In this document: piece after piece, positions 10,265 to 22,308 of the stretch | Numbering within the stretch: position 1 is the first letter of the stretch | Layout: each line of letters begins with the position of its first letter | Assembly (NCBI GenBank): GCA_037954235.1 | Contig: JBBMOA010000009.1 | Coordinates: 29,477,126 to 29,541,125 of the forward strand | Direction of reading: 5' to 3' | Origin: Aulostomus chinensis | Taxonomy: Eukaryota > Chordata > Actinopteri > Syngnathiformes > Aulostomidae | DNA length: 64,000 bases | The notes under the pieces: model-generated | Seen by the model: the letters and a program-made list of their open reading frames with translations, nothing else | Told to the model about the DNA's origin: nothing | The model's database searches: none | Position numbers and translations under genes: made by a program

Positions 10265-11757
10265 TGATCAGAGAGTGAGAGCAGAGCTGAGAGCTGGCCC
10301 TTTAAGAACCCCTCCCCCACTGCTCTGTCTTTGATCTGTGTTAGAGTGAGAGCAGAGCTGAGAGCTGGCCCTTTAAGAACCCCTCCCCCACTGCTCTGTC
10401 TCTGATCTGTGCTAGAGTGAGAGCAGAGCTGAGAGCTGGCCCTTTAAGAACCCCTCCCCCACTGCTCTGTCTTTGATCTGTGCTAGAGTGAGAGCAGAGC
10501 TGAGAGCTGGCCCTTTAAGAACCCCTCCCCCACTGCTCTGTCTTTGATCTGTGCTAGAGTGAGAGCAGAGCTGAGAGCTGGCCCTTTAAGAACCCCTCCC
10601 CCACTGCTCTCTTTGATCTGTGCTAGAGTGAGAGCAGAGCTGAGAGCTGGCCCTTTAAGAACCCCTCCCCTCTGCTCTGTCTTTGATCTGTGCTAGAGTG
10701 AGAGCAGAGCTGAGAGCTGGCCCTTTAAGAACCCCTCCCCCACTGCTCTCTTTGATCTGTGCTAGAGTGACAGCAGAGCTGAGAGCTGGCCCTTTAAGAA
10801 CCCCTCCCCCACTGCTCTGTCTTTGATCTGTGTTAGAGTGAGAGCAGAGCTGAGAGCTGGCCCTTTAAGAACCCCTCCCCCACTGCTCTCTTTGATCTGT
10901 GCTAGAGTGAGAGCAGAGCTGAGAGCTGGCCCTTTAAGAACCCCTCCCCCACTGCTCTCTTTGATCTGTGCTAGAGTGAGAGCAGAGCTGAGAGCTGGCC
11001 CTTTAAGAACCCCTCCCACACTGCTCTGTCTTTGATCTGTGCTAGAGTGGAGAGCAGAGCTGAGAGCTGGCCCTTTAAGAACCCCTCCCCCACTGCTCTC
11101 TTTGATCTGTGCTAGAGTGAGAGCAGAGCTGAGAGCTGGCCCTTTAAGAACCCCTCCCCACTGCTCTGTCTCTGATCTGTGCTAGAGTGGAGAGCAGAGC
11201 TGAGAGCTGGCCCTTTAAGAACCCCTCCCCCACTGCTCTCTTTGATCTGTGCTAGAGTGAGAGCAGAGCTGAGAGCTGGCCCTTTAAGAACCCCTCCCCC
11301 ACTGCTCTGTCTCTGATCTGTGCTAGAGTGAGAGCAGAGCTGAGAGCTGGCCCTTTAAGAACCCCTCCCCCACTGCTCTGTCTCTGATCTGTGCTAGAGT
11401 GAGAGCAGAGCTGAGAGCTGGCCCTTTAAGAACCCCTCCCCCACTGCTCTGTCTTTGATCTGTGCTAGAGTGAGAGCAGAGCTGAGAGCTGGCCCTTTAA
11501 GAACCCCTCCCCCACTGCTCTGTCTTTGATCTGTGCTAGAGTGAGAGCAGAGCTGAGAGCTGGCCCTTTAAGAACCCCTCCCCACTGCTCTGTCTTTGAT
11601 CTGTGCTGGAGTGAGAGCAGAGCTGAGAGCTGGCCCTTTAAGAACCCCTCCCCCACTGCTCTGTCTCTGATCTGTGCTAGAGTGAGAGCAGAGCTGAGAG
11701 CTGGCCCTTTAAGAACCCCCCCACTGCTGCTGTCTGTGCCAGAGTGGAGAGCAGAGG
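10265..11757. repeat. 73-bp (69-bp variant) minisatellite, about 21 copies
   Basis: The unit carries GAGTGAGAGCAGAGCTGAGA, GCTGGCCCTTTAAGAACCCC, TCCCCCACTGCTCTGTCTTT and GATCTGTGCTAGA, a total of 73 bp. Counting the GGCCCTTTAAG core gives 21 copies. Variants include loss of the TGTC after CTGCTC (69-bp units), an extra G in GTGGAGAGC, and one fewer C in the C run. Where 69-bp units follow one another, frames stay open and give repeated LKGPALSSALTL-type peptides. These are artefacts. Copies at the right end (11700 onward) are degenerate, as is typical of array edges. Confidence 0.95.
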
Positions 11758-14700
11758 AGGATGGGGACATTTGTGGTGTGTCAAAATCAAATAGCTCTGC
11801 ATGTGTTGCTGGTTGAAGAAAAGATGAGGCTGGGATCTTCAGGTTGAAGCTCCGCCACGAGGGGTTCTCCCATCAGACACAGGACCTGCTGCTCACTTTG
11901 CGAGTGTGCTTGTAGTGTATTTTGTTTTGTTTTGTGTGTTGTGTTCTCTTTGCATTTAATGTCTGTCAGTCTTTTATTCTGAAGCACTTTATGACATCCA
12001 CCCTTGAAATACAGTAGAAAATTATTGACACTGAGAAAACAAGACAAACAACAGTAAATGAGCACAGACAGTGCAGGGCAGGAACGTTTCTCCCAGATAT
12101 AAATCTGTCCATTGGAGAAAGGTGTGCATTGATGATTGATGGAAGTTCAAGAGCTGCTGTCTACAAGTCCATCCATCAGCTGCTCGGGGATGTTTTTCTC
12201 ATCATTTTACCAGCATGAGAGAAACTATGAGAGAGAGAAAGATGGAGAGATTGCAGATTTCAGAGTATAGATTGCTATTCTGTGTCACACTCATCTCTCC
12301 ATGACCAAATCTATTTCCTCAAAGGAGCCTGGAAAAGCTTTTAGCTGGCGTTTGAATGTAGAGCACAAAAGACACAGTCATGCTGTGATCGAAGGTCAGG
12401 CTGCAAAGTGTCATGTGGAGAACTGAGCCTTTGTGAGGTGATCTCAACCCTCTGCTCGGCCAGTGCGACCTTTCCACCTTGCAGCTTCTCTTTTTCCTGT
12501 CTAAGGCGGCCACATGGATGTCCGCGCCTCAGCACCAACATGGTCCATAGCTCTGGCCCTCCAACACCGAAGTGACGTCTGGCCCACAGGTCGGGTTGTA
12601 AATCCCAGTAAATGACACATGGAACCTGGTCTGTGTGCTTCATGTGTTTGTACTGCGCCCTCGGCCGCCCTTCAGCAAGTTCTCTGGGAAACCCTGAAGA
12701 AACACACGTACCTTTTCATGCACTGGAGTACAAACAAACACACGTTTCATCTTTGAGAGAATGGGAGAACTCATGGGAAATCAGAGCAGGAGGAAAGAGA
12801 AGGTAAAGAAAAGCAATCAACCAAGCGGAGACATTTGGACTGAGCTGTATTTTCCACCGTCAGCCAGACTGGACTTCTCGAGGTCTCATTAAGAAGTGGA
12901 GCCGGAGCACAGGGCAGGGAGATCACACGCGTGCTGCCGTCCAGTTCAAATGGATTCACTGTTCCCTTCAGTAACTTAATTCCAGGTGAGTTCTGGTTCA
13001 TTTAATTACCTCCTCTGGAGAGGCTGTATCTTCACCTGCGCCTGTTGGTTTGCCTGTGCGGCTTTTAGCAGGATAAGACAAAAACTGCCAGGAGTATTTT
13101 TTCCTAAAGCGTGGAGGAAAGATACAACATTCGTAGGCAGATGTGTGCAGGAGCCAAGCAGCCCCAGTCCTCTACGACTCCCCCTGGAGTTGGGAATTTA
13201 AATTGACATGAATTTGATTGATTTGAATTCAACTGGGCTTCCTTAATTGTTTAAAGTGTTAGAATGTCTGCATTCCAAACAGTTCTGATTAAGAGTGAAC
13301 CCAGAATGGACGCTCTCAGTATGGACATCAAGACACATTGCAGCAGAAACGCTACAGCTAACAGGCAGCCAGGGTTTGATGATCAGAGTAATGGCACGCA
13401 CGTGTGTGTGTGTATGGACACACTGGGTGACAGTGGTTGATGCGATCCACTAACCCTAACCAAGTTAAACTTAAATTAACTAAATGGAATCTAACCAGCC
13501 CAGACGGCGCCCACGTCTCTCACATTAACAACTGACACATCGCCGATCGTGACCGGTTCACGAGCTCGGCTCATGCCAACGATCTCACTCCCTTCTTCAT
13601 CAACGTTAAGGGGTTCAAACTTATTGTGGCCTGGTAAATCATCTCAGTGAATTTCAACCACAGGAAACCGTTGCTCTGCAGATGCAAGGGCAGCAAGACC
13701 TGCATTCGTTGTCATTGTCGTCGTTTTGAGTCCATGAGTGTTACAGATCGTTGAGGTCAGGCAGGTGGCGACCCAGCGTCAATGAGTCTCAGTAAAAGTC
13801 AAACCACTGAGCCCGCAAAATGACATCAGCCGTTTATTTGATTATTTCAGCCTGTGCTTTTCTTGCTGTGTTAAAGGTTCCCCACTGTGGGATCTGCCTG
13901 AAACCGGTCAAAGACCCAGAGGTCAAGTCGTACAACTCGGTCTGTAACCTTGGGCCCTGGAATGTGCCTTGTCCAGCTGCACTGGTCATATTTCTCTTCA
14001 TCTGCCACAATCATTCTGTCACGCCACAGCGCTGGACTGTGACGTGAGCACATTGACAGCAGGGGATCCGGTGCCATGGCAACACATACCAGAGTGACAT
14101 GTCATGGTTCGGTGGGCACTGGACAGCGAAGGAATCTCACAAATGCTTTAGCTTAGGGTCCGGTTCTGTCCGTCCAATTTAGGGAAGCAGTGCACAGAGC
14201 TTGTAGAGAAGAATACAGATAAAAATCGTTTGTAGACCAGAAGATAAGTCTCTCTGTGAAATTTGTCAGTTGCCAGTTCAAACTTTTGTGTTCAATAGAG
14301 CAAACATCTCGCTCCGTATGAGTGCTGTTTAGTAACGCCAGCAGTTTGGCTCGAAGGACGCTGCTCTGTTTTCTTGGTCCAGACTGAAACCTCCCAGTAA
14401 AGTATTTTCCTTGCCGTGATATTTCACCTAATGACTGAAGCGGTCACCCTTTTCCTCTGGAGGCGTCAGGAGGTTGACGTTTCTGGCTTACAGTGAAAAA
14501 TACCCAACTATATCGGAAGGGCAATTATTGACCTTTGTACAGACATTCTCATTCTTCACAGGAGGAACTGCGGTCACTTCTGGCTACCTGAACTTCTGAT
14601 GGTGACAGATTGATGGTCAAAACTAAATACGAACAGCATTTGAGCTATAGATGCATGACGATGCACCAGCTGGGCTTCCAGTCGTGGCAGGTGCTAACTG

Positions 14701-17700
14701 GCGCACATCAAACGGGGAACCATGTCACGCCGGCGATGCAACTTCATGTTCGCTGGTTATCACGGTGAACATGTGTGTTATCATTGACCTTAACACACCA
14801 CCGTGGTCGCCCCCAGGAAATCTGCTCTACTTCTGCTGCCAGGACACAGACAAAGTGTCCACCTGGTTATAAACCAACAGAGGGACTAAACGAAGCTCTG
14901 GAGGTCGGGTTTTCTCGATGTTCCGAGCCGATCGCCACCTCATTCATGTTGTTGAGCTACAATGAACCAAGCAAGGAGTTTCATAAAACCCTCTTCAGTG
15001 TCCGATGTCTGAGGTGTGTCAGACTTCCCTGTTCTGACCACAGCTGCACACAGACGCTTGCTCTTGGCTGCATGTCCTCTGCTGCATGTCTGTTACACCA
15101 AATTTCAACAACCAATGAAAGCGCATGTTCGCGTGGGAGAACCCTTCGTTAGAACGAGGACATCAGAACCGAGGTCACATCGGGATATTCGATCGCATTT
15201 CTGCATCTTCACTTGTACTGAACATACACGGCACACCCGAAGTAGGCTGCACCGCCGCTGGATTAGAATTAGTGTTTTAATATTATAAGAGAAACTGGCA
15301 CTACATACGTGTAGAGGCATACACGTCTGAATGTTCGATACATGTAGGGATCTGCCGGAAGGTACATTCACCGACAAGCTCCTTCTGCTCACTTCCGCGT
15401 TCGTCCTCAGTCTCCAGTGCGGCTGCAGGTCATTGGTCCTGCAATGCTGTGAACTCTGTTCCAACCAGACAGATTTTGTCACATCACAATCGTTTTTTGT
15501 AGTTTGCAAAGTCTTAAATAAACCCAGGAAATATATTTGATTTTTTTTTCTTTTGACAAGAATGTCCCCCAAAACCAGTAAAGTGCAGCAGCAACACGTG
15601 AATGAAGTCTCACGTTCAGAAAGAAGACAACCGTCGACAGATTTATTTTCTGGTGGGACGTTTCATCGCTGTTTGCAATGACATGGGCCTCAGTATCACA
15701 TCATGACATTGTCAAGCCAGCCAGCGTCTCTGTCAGCAAATCAAACACGGTGCTTTATCTAACTAATGAGAACATGGCATGTGTTGTCCTTGGCAGGCCA
15801 TTCATTTCCCCCAGCACAAAAAAGAAACAACAGATAAAACTGTCACAGCACCTGAGGAGCCCAGACAGACCTGTTAGCCGCTTCGTCAGAGCTGCAGCAG
15901 CAGCACAGTCCTGATGGAGGCTCCGATGACCTGTCTCATCTAATTCAACGTTCTTCCTAACCTCCTGCTAATGTAATGTTTGTTTCATTTAAGTGCCTGT
16001 TTGTCAATTTACCTCAATTTCAGCGTGGATGCGCCGTCACCGGCTCGGTTTCTGAGGAAGACGACAGCTGTGTTGTAATCAAATCAGCAACATTATCATT
16101 CAGGATGTGTGGCTGGAGATAATTGTCATAACATTTAGCAAAAGGTCCCCCGGCTCATCTGATAGGAAAATGTTGATTGTGGTGGAGAAATCTAATAATG
16201 ATGAAAGGATGTAATGGCAACATCTCAGAGGGAAAGAAGAGAAGAATGCAGAAATACAATGAGCTGCTATACATGGTTTAGGAAATAAGAGCACTTGAAA
16301 GATCGCTGTCAGATCTCCCCCAGGCTCACAGCCGGCCGCTCAGGTCCACCACATCGGCTCGGAGAGGACGGGCATCCTTCCTTGGCAAAGCTCGCTAAAA
16401 TAAAACAGACTGCAGGCATTCACTGCAGGAAGAAAGCTCCTCTCAGCTTTTAGCAACTCACGTTCTTACAAATGATGAGAGAAATGCAGCTTACGGAGCT
16501 AAAAACCATGAAAGTGACGCACTGTGTATTTAGGTACTCGCAGAGCGAAGTAAAGATTGAATGTGAAGACGTTAAAAGTCTTTATGTGAAATGTAACTCG
16601 CAGAAATAAGAGAATCCAGAGCTGAGGCGGGGACAGAAGCAAAGACTCACTCAGACTGAGGACACTGGGCTTAACGGACACTGGCACTTGTAAAATCCAA
16701 GACAACCACACCAGTAAGTTCTTGTGTGTTGCTGTTGTCTACCTTTTGTGAGCTGGTGTTCATGTGAAAAACAAGAGAAAGCAAAGAGACAGGCGGATGT
16801 AAATGAAGCAGAGTATGGAAATCGCAGTGAGTTGTAATGCTGGCTGTTGAGCAGCGTCCTGGGCCCTGCCTCCTCTCTGTACCATGAACACTGATGGATG
16901 TCTGGAGAGCAAGAAGGTGAAGGCTGCTACATCTTAATAAGACGACCAGCTCTCTGCGGCGCACTGCAGTTCATGTAAACGTCATGAGAGTTAATGTACT
17001 GATTTCATGGACAGAAACTTCCCATTTTGGTCAAAACACTCAGGGTGACTTCTGAAGTCGTGAGTTTCAGTTGGAGGTCCAGTTCATGCAGTACTGAAGT
17101 ACGGCCCTTTGTACAGCACCGCCCCGCGTCTCGAAGTCACGTCCTGTTTACAAGACTCACAACTTCAAGTATTTTCTGTGCTACTTGTACTTTCATGTCA
17201 TGACATTTGATACAAACTTGTTTTAAACTTGGGAATTCAATTTGAAGTTTTCGGTGAATAACAAAAAATAGCTTTGGAAAGCACGAATGCATGTGAAGTG
17301 ATTGTATTACCTGGATATGAAGCAGTTGACATGACAAACACTGAAAAGCGCACAAAAACACTGTGCGTTTGAAAGGGCAACTTTTGGAAAAGCCCATAAA
17401 ATGTGTGTTCATCGTTGCTTCCTCCACACCGACGAGGAGAACAGAAGAAAGCAAAACTGGTCTAAATGAGGGCCACAGGACAGATGACCCCCACCTCCAG
17501 ATGAATAGAAGAACAAAGGTCAATATCTGCCAGTGCTGACGTCGGTCCACTGCCATCATGCAACCCCACTACACACTACACACACTAAACGTGTGTCCTC
17601 TCTCCAAGAGTCTGAATTAGCAGCTCACCAGGAAGACCTGACAGTCTTTCTGATTCCTGGCCCCTTTCATCAACCGCAGCAACATCAACGAGTGCAGCAA

Positions 17701-18757
17701 CCAAACAGAAGTGCATCAGCATCAAGCAGCATTTGAGCCACATCAACTTTACCGTTCTCTTCTTGTCAATCAGCATCACATTGGCTGTAATCTCCACGAG
17801 GAGTTACAGGACTTCCTCCTTGTTCCATCAGGCGCTGATTTAATGAGACTGTACCTGTAACGCTTGGAGGATAACAGTGAGAATCAAGCACGCTGCTGCT
17901 CCAGCGAGACTCCCTCTGTGCAGCCAACTTCTTTCAATCCAGTGAGTGGGATAAATCAAAGGCGTTTCTAAATTTAGCCCTGACATAGAATTAGTGAGAC
18001 GTTCTGTAGTAGAAAGCAATGGGCTGGTGGTTACTAAGCAACTGGTGCTAGGCAACCTTGTTGGTAAGCATCGATTGTGCTTTAGGGGAAGTTGGGGGCT
18101 GGTGGAGGGTGGGGTCTCTTCAGAACCTTGAAAAAAAATCGTTCTGCTTGGAATTATCTGCGTTTGGAGCTGCTTTTCAGGGAAACTGGGGGATGCGTAA
18201 GCCTCGGATGGCGTGGTGCTCCTCTAATAGCCATTTTGCTGGCTGATCAGCTGGGACATCGTGTCTCTGATGGAAAATAACTTGCATCATGACACAGATG
18301 AGAATAATAACCGACTTGCCATGTCCAACCAAACGAGCTCCTTTCGTGAAGGTATTTGTCATCATCTGCTGCAGAACTGATAATGTCATCAATTACTTTC
18401 TTAAGTGGGGAGTGACTCTGCTGCACACTAATGAGGCCTTTGACGTGGAGAAGAGAGCAGGCACTTTACTGCCTCTGCTGCTGCGTGTGCGTGTGTGTGT
18501 GTGAGTGAGTGTGTAGTTGAGGCCAATCAAACCAATGATGTGTGTGAGTTTGACATGGCGAGGACAGTGAGTGTAATTGTGTCTCTCTAATATTAGAGTT
18601 CAACTCCCTCGCGCTACAGAGGTTTGTTTATGCTGCAACATCTTGATCAGGCGGCAGACTCAGGAACAGACTCAACTTTTATGTACACGTGTACAAATAT
18701 ACACACTGTAAATGCATATATACACACATATATAACACACAATCTAGTGTACATGTA
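11758..18757. other. About 7 kb of non-coding DNA, no gene recognised
   Basis: I could not support any coding exon, RNA or complete element. A strong-looking donor (CAGGTGAGTT) lies at about 12984 without a convincing exon before it. Short TG runs occur near 13402 and 18488. AT-rich, homeodomain-site-like sequence lies around 16090-16260. Confidence 0.5.
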
Positions 18758-18818
18758 CTGTATAGTGTGTGTACACACTATACAGTATCTACACACACAC
18801 TATAGAGTGTGTGTAGAT
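18758..18818. repeat. Two adjacent CA/TG hairpins
   Basis: Inverted repeat 1 (18758-18785) has 13-base arms CTGTATAGTGTGT and ACACACTATACAG with a 2-base loop. Inverted repeat 2 (18787-18818) has arms ATCTACACACACT-like and AGTGTGTGTAGAT around ATAG, with one CA length difference. They sit one base apart within CA/TA-rich sequence spanning about 18690-18860. Confidence 0.85.
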
Positions 18819-18845
18819 ATACACTATGAAACATAGCTATATAAA

Positions 18846-18860
18846 CACACACACACACAC
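18846..18860. repeat. Short (AC)n tract
   Basis: A short AC run at the edge of the hairpin-rich segment. Confidence 0.7.
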
Positions 18861-19209
18861 AAGAACCTTCTCCACCTACATGAAATGCTACAGACCAAAG
18901 AAAGAGTTCAAGAAAGAAACGTTGTTGCCATGTTCATGAATCAAATGACAGGCTCATTTGATTCCTATTAAAAATTCACATTTCTGGGAGGTCACACGTA
19001 TGTAGAGACATAACGTTGTTTGACACCGAGCTGTGGAACAGGGACTGGTGCCTCCGGACAGGGGAGCAGAGTTAGACACTCTCACACTCACTCTTGTACT
19101 GTATTCTAAGTAGAAAGCTTGTAACAAATGAAAGCCCAGATGTACTGAAGCAGTGTGTGTACTTCTACAATTTGAAACTCTCAATCACAATCATTACTGA
19201 TAGCTACAC

Positions 19210-19616
19210 TGTCACGATCCCTGTCTCGTGCTTCCTGTTTTATTTTGTAGTCATGTCCTGTCTTCCTGTCCTCCCTCCTGTGATGACCTCATGTGTCTCA
19301 CCTGGTTGATTGCACCACCCCTTGTATTTAACCCGTGTGTTTTCCCATCAGGTTGTGGGGTCATTGTCGATGTCGTTTGCTGTCGTTGTTTGTTGTCCCC
19401 TCATTGTCACATCAAGCCTTCGCCCTCACGCCACGTCTCAAGCCTTCGCCCTCACGCCACGTCTCAAGCCTTCGCCCTCACGCCACGTCTCAAGCCTTCG
19501 CCCTCACGCCACGTCAGGCCCCCAGTCACCCAGCTTCAATAAACCTCTTTTGTGCACCTCCCAAAATTGTCTGCATTTGGGTCTCGCACACCATCCTCAA
19601 CCCCCAAAACCTGACA
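19210..19616 (+). mobile_element. Probable solo LTR of a fish Gypsy-like retrotransposon
   Basis: The segment begins TGTCACGATCC and ends CCTGACA, so it has the TG...CA ends and TGTCA/TGACA terminal inverted repeats expected of an LTR. A TATA-like TGTATTTAACC lies at about 19322-19333 and a polyadenylation signal AATAAA at about 19538, followed by CTGCATTTGGGTCTC near the 3' end. This order is typical of dispersed LTRs in teleosts. Flanking bases are TACAC before and TACTT after, an imperfect match to a 5-bp duplication. No internal retroviral-type coding sequence is nearby, so it would be a solo LTR left by recombination. It contains an internal tandem expansion. Family assignment is from memory of similar fish repeats. 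Confidence 0.58.
19412..19516. repeat. 26-bp tandem repeat, four copies, inside the LTR
   Basis: Four nearly identical copies of a 26-bp unit made of TCAAGCCTTCGCCCTCACGC plus CACGTC, directly before CAGGCCCCCAGTCACC. They lie between the TATA-like site and the AATAAA of the proposed LTR, that is in or near its R region. As 26 is not a multiple of three, several frames stay open across it. Those frames are artefacts. Confidence 0.93.
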
Positions 19617-20297
19617 TACTTCTTTGCTTCACCACAGCTCGTGGATTCAGGGTTCTCTGGCTGAAAAACCCTTCAGGGATGAGGGACACCCCAAACGTAT
19701 ATATTAAGTTTCGCTGATTTGATTCACATGTGACATTTATTTCTACTGAAACAGCTACAAGCAGCCAACATGTGAACACACCAAGTTACTGATGGATGAG
19801 TCCAGCACCCCTGCAGCCACGGCAGCTACGCGTGCCTTATTAATCCTATCATGTGGGCGCCCAGCACTGTCGTCCAAGTTTAAAGCATCCTACTGACGTA
19901 ACATCATGGGCATCACCATACGAGCCAGCTGATGAGAGCAATCGTCTGTCAGGCCTGCAGTTACACATTTGGGTCTGGAGAGGTTCTGACCAACTGGACA
20001 ACAAGCAACAGTGGCGGCTGCTGAAGAGGTTCGCCGAGACGCTGCCATGCATCAGTTACATCAGAACTGGAGAGGATTTCTTCTTGAAAGACGAGCCAAG
20101 AATTTTCTCCATGGTGTAGCTTTACAACGCAGTTCAGGACACACGCAGTTGGCGAAACGTACCAATGGACGGTGCATCACCTGCACACCACCCATTCTTC
20201 TGTAGGTGATAAAATATGATTGCTTTGATCAATATTACTCTGCATTCTTTAGTTAAAGCAACTGGGTATCTGACAACATGTCTAATTGTCTATTTTA
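19617..20297. other. Non-coding DNA, nothing recognised
   Basis: No gene or element recognised between the LTR and the LINE tail. Confidence 0.5.
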
Positions 20298-20690
20298 GGA
20301 TCCATCCCTCCATCATCCATCCCTCCATCATCCCTCCCTCCATCCCTCCATGTTCCCCCTCTCCTCCTGTTGAGGGTGGTGGGGGTGGAGCCTATCCCAG
20401 CAGCCTTCCCCCTGGACAGGTCACCAGTCCATAGCAGGGCCAACACATAGAGACAGACAACCATTGGCTCTCCCAGCCACGCCTACGGTCAATTTAGAGT
20501 CTGGATTAACCTGGTCCCTCTTGATGTCTTTGGACTGTGGAGGAAGCTGGAGTACCAGAGAGATCCCAGCAGGAACAGGGAGAACATGGAGACTCACCCA
20601 GAAAGACCCCGTGCTGCAGCCGGGGCTCCACCCACAACCTTCTTGATGGGGGGACACAGTGAGGACCACTGCTCCACCGGGCCTCCTCGA
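20298..20690 (-). mobile_element. L2/Maui-like LINE 3' end with (GGAT)n-type tail
   Basis: Read on the plus strand, CATCC/CTCC repeats (20298-20352) precede GGTGGAGCCTATCCCAGCAG, then CCCTGGACAGGTCACCAGTC, GGGCCAACACATAGAGACAG, GTCTTTGGACTGTGGAGGAA and AGGGAGAACATGGAGACTCA. This run of landmarks is the common 3' portion of L2-type LINEs in teleosts, which end in short ATCC/GGAT tandem repeats. The tail position places the element on the minus strand. It is 5'-truncated at about 20690, where CCACTGCTCCACCGGGC is the last recognisable block. Several small deletions show decay. The class is well supported, the exact family name less so. Confidence 0.65.
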
Positions 20691-21233
20691 TTTTAAGGTG
20701 TAAAGGAAAATAAATACAAAAGGAAATGATCAGAATCGCACTGTAAAAGGAGATTGAAGGGAGGAGTTTCATTGATTGAGGCTTTTGACTTGCTCAACAC
20801 AAGCACACACACAGTTTGTGGTCATGACATTCGTGTATTTGTTGTCGTGTGCTGTTTGTGCGTTGCCATCGCCCAGTCATTAAAGTGAGATTAACCTCCC
20901 ATCCCCTCTGAAACAGGTTATTTCCCGCTGGATGGCAGATACACACCTCTGATTTGGGAGGTTGAGACTGCGACTGCAGGATACATCAGAAGTCACCAGC
21001 CTGCCCTTTGAGGTGTGCAAGTGGGAGTGCACACTGGTGGTTGTTGGGTTATGAAGCGCCAGAGTGAGATTTTTGAATGACACCTGATTAATAATCTCCC
21101 GATCTTTCCTCTTGTCTGAACCCCTCCAGCTGACTAAGATGATGTGTGTGACGGTGTTCAAACAACTTGGTTCATCTGGACTCATAATTGTTTAGAATAA
21201 CTGTTGTATTGTGTTGTGTGTGTTTGCGTTCAG
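20691..21233. other. Non-coding DNA, nothing recognised
   Basis: No gene or element recognised. Confidence 0.5.
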
Positions 21234-21297
21234 CTCAATGACAGGACCAGTGTCCTGTGTGTGGCTGGACACTGAAGAGCCAGAGCGTCCTCATCTG
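21234..21297 (+). CDS. Candidate exon, unrecognised
   Basis: Seen: a T/G-rich tract ends in GCGTTCAG before 21234, and a strong donor CATCTG/GTAAGTG follows 21297. The 64-base interval has one open frame, reading SMTGPVSCVWLDTEEPERPH. I do not recognise it. The length is not a multiple of three. Both sites are good, but no partner exon was found, so a chance pairing is quite possible. Confidence 0.2.
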
Positions 21298-21813
21298 GTA
21301 AGTGAAGCCAACTGGAAACCTGCATTCATTCAAACGGCCAGCAGGAGGCAGCTTCAAAAGGAAGTGTGTAAAACGACCTGGGGCCTCATTTCTAAAGCTT
21401 GCTGACACACAGAACCTGGCTTGGAAGTACGGAGGCAACTTCTCATGCAAGAGTTGGGATTTATAAAAAAAAAAAAAAGACTAACGTAGGAATGTGCGCC
21501 ACTTTAAGCAAACTACAGACCTTGCTAACGCACATTTTGGAGAAAATTGTGACAAAGTGCGAGCAACTGGTTCATGGAAAGAGTGCACATAAATGTGTGT
21601 GAAAATACTACGTTTTCTGCTCAGTCAAAGGTCACCAAGGGGTGCCGGCAAGGTCACAGAACACGAACCTGGCCAGCAGGATGAAGACGTGCTCCACTGT
21701 TCATCACTGACCCACCTGGCGGTGGTGGTGCCTCAGATTCAACATTTCCATGACTCAGGATTTAGATTCACAACATTTCATTTGAAACGTAACCAACAGT
21801 TTTCACTCCACGC

Positions 21814-22107
21814 TCACACCAGTGTCACACTGCCCGTTTCAGTGTTTCCTGATCCCCACCTGTAGCCGCCACGCCCCGGCGGTGCAAAGCCACTTTTTTC
21901 TTGGCCTCCACCTTCAGACCGGACCACTTCTTTTTTATTTCGGCGACGCTGCGCTCCGTGCCGGCCGCGCCACTCAGTGGCTCTTCGTTTGCTGGTCATT
22001 CCACTTGAATGGCCGCCGAATAAAGTTTCCCGTCTCGCCGCCACCTCATCGACAAGCGCCTCCATCTCGGTCTCTGAAGACTTCCTCCTTCGTCTGGTTG
22101 ACGCCAT
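21814..22107 (-). pseudogene. Harbinger Myb/SANT-like DNA-binding protein, N-terminal relic (NAIF1-like domain)
   Basis: The frame opens MASTRRRRKSSETE and continues EMEALVDEVAARRETLFGGH, then SSGMTSKRRATEWRGR. This fits the Myb/SANT-like domain found in Harbinger accessory proteins and NAIF1-like proteins: an E.E.LV.EV..R...LFG block, then K.....W. After about residue 55 the family expects a VAEIKKKWSDLK-type helix. Here NKKEVVRSE shows that homology only partly, and KKKW-like sequence continues in another frame, so a small deletion or frameshift has broken the gene. The remaining 97-residue frame ends in Gly/Thr-rich sequence. Function in an intact copy would be binding the transposon ends and bringing the transposase to the nucleus (family knowledge). 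Confidence 0.68.
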
Positions 22108-22258
22108 GATTGGGCGTGAAATGCCGTGGTGCCATCATGAATGTTTACATGCAAAACACATTAATGAGGTGATTTGCATGACCATATATGGTAAATGTGG
22201 GTGTGGAGAGGGAGGGACATGAGTCAAATCCTGCTGCACAACTTTCCGGCTGGACTGG

Positions 22259-22308
22259 GATTTATAAAAGCGTGCGTGCAGGCGTGCGTACGCACGCTTT
22301 TATAAATC
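22259..22308. repeat. 19-bp perfect inverted repeat inside the Harbinger end
   Basis: GATTTATAAAAGCGTGCGT at 22259-22277 and its exact reverse complement at 22290-22308 flank a 12-base loop GCAGGCGTGCGT. The ATTTATAAA at the outer edge echoes the terminal repeat of this transposon family. It probably represents a subterminal transposase or accessory-protein binding site, or a terminal-repeat duplication (inference). Confidence 0.9.

Noticed and set aside
10265..11757. CRISPR array or coding repeat protein
   Set aside because: The 73-bp units are tandem without unique spacers. Open frames exist only where 69-bp units keep phase.
12795..12985. Exon ending at the strong donor CAGGTGAGTT
   Set aside because: No convincing acceptor and no protein-like frame leading into the donor.
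13441..13470. Telomere-like CTAACCCTAACC
   Set aside because: Only two imperfect units; not an interstitial telomeric array.
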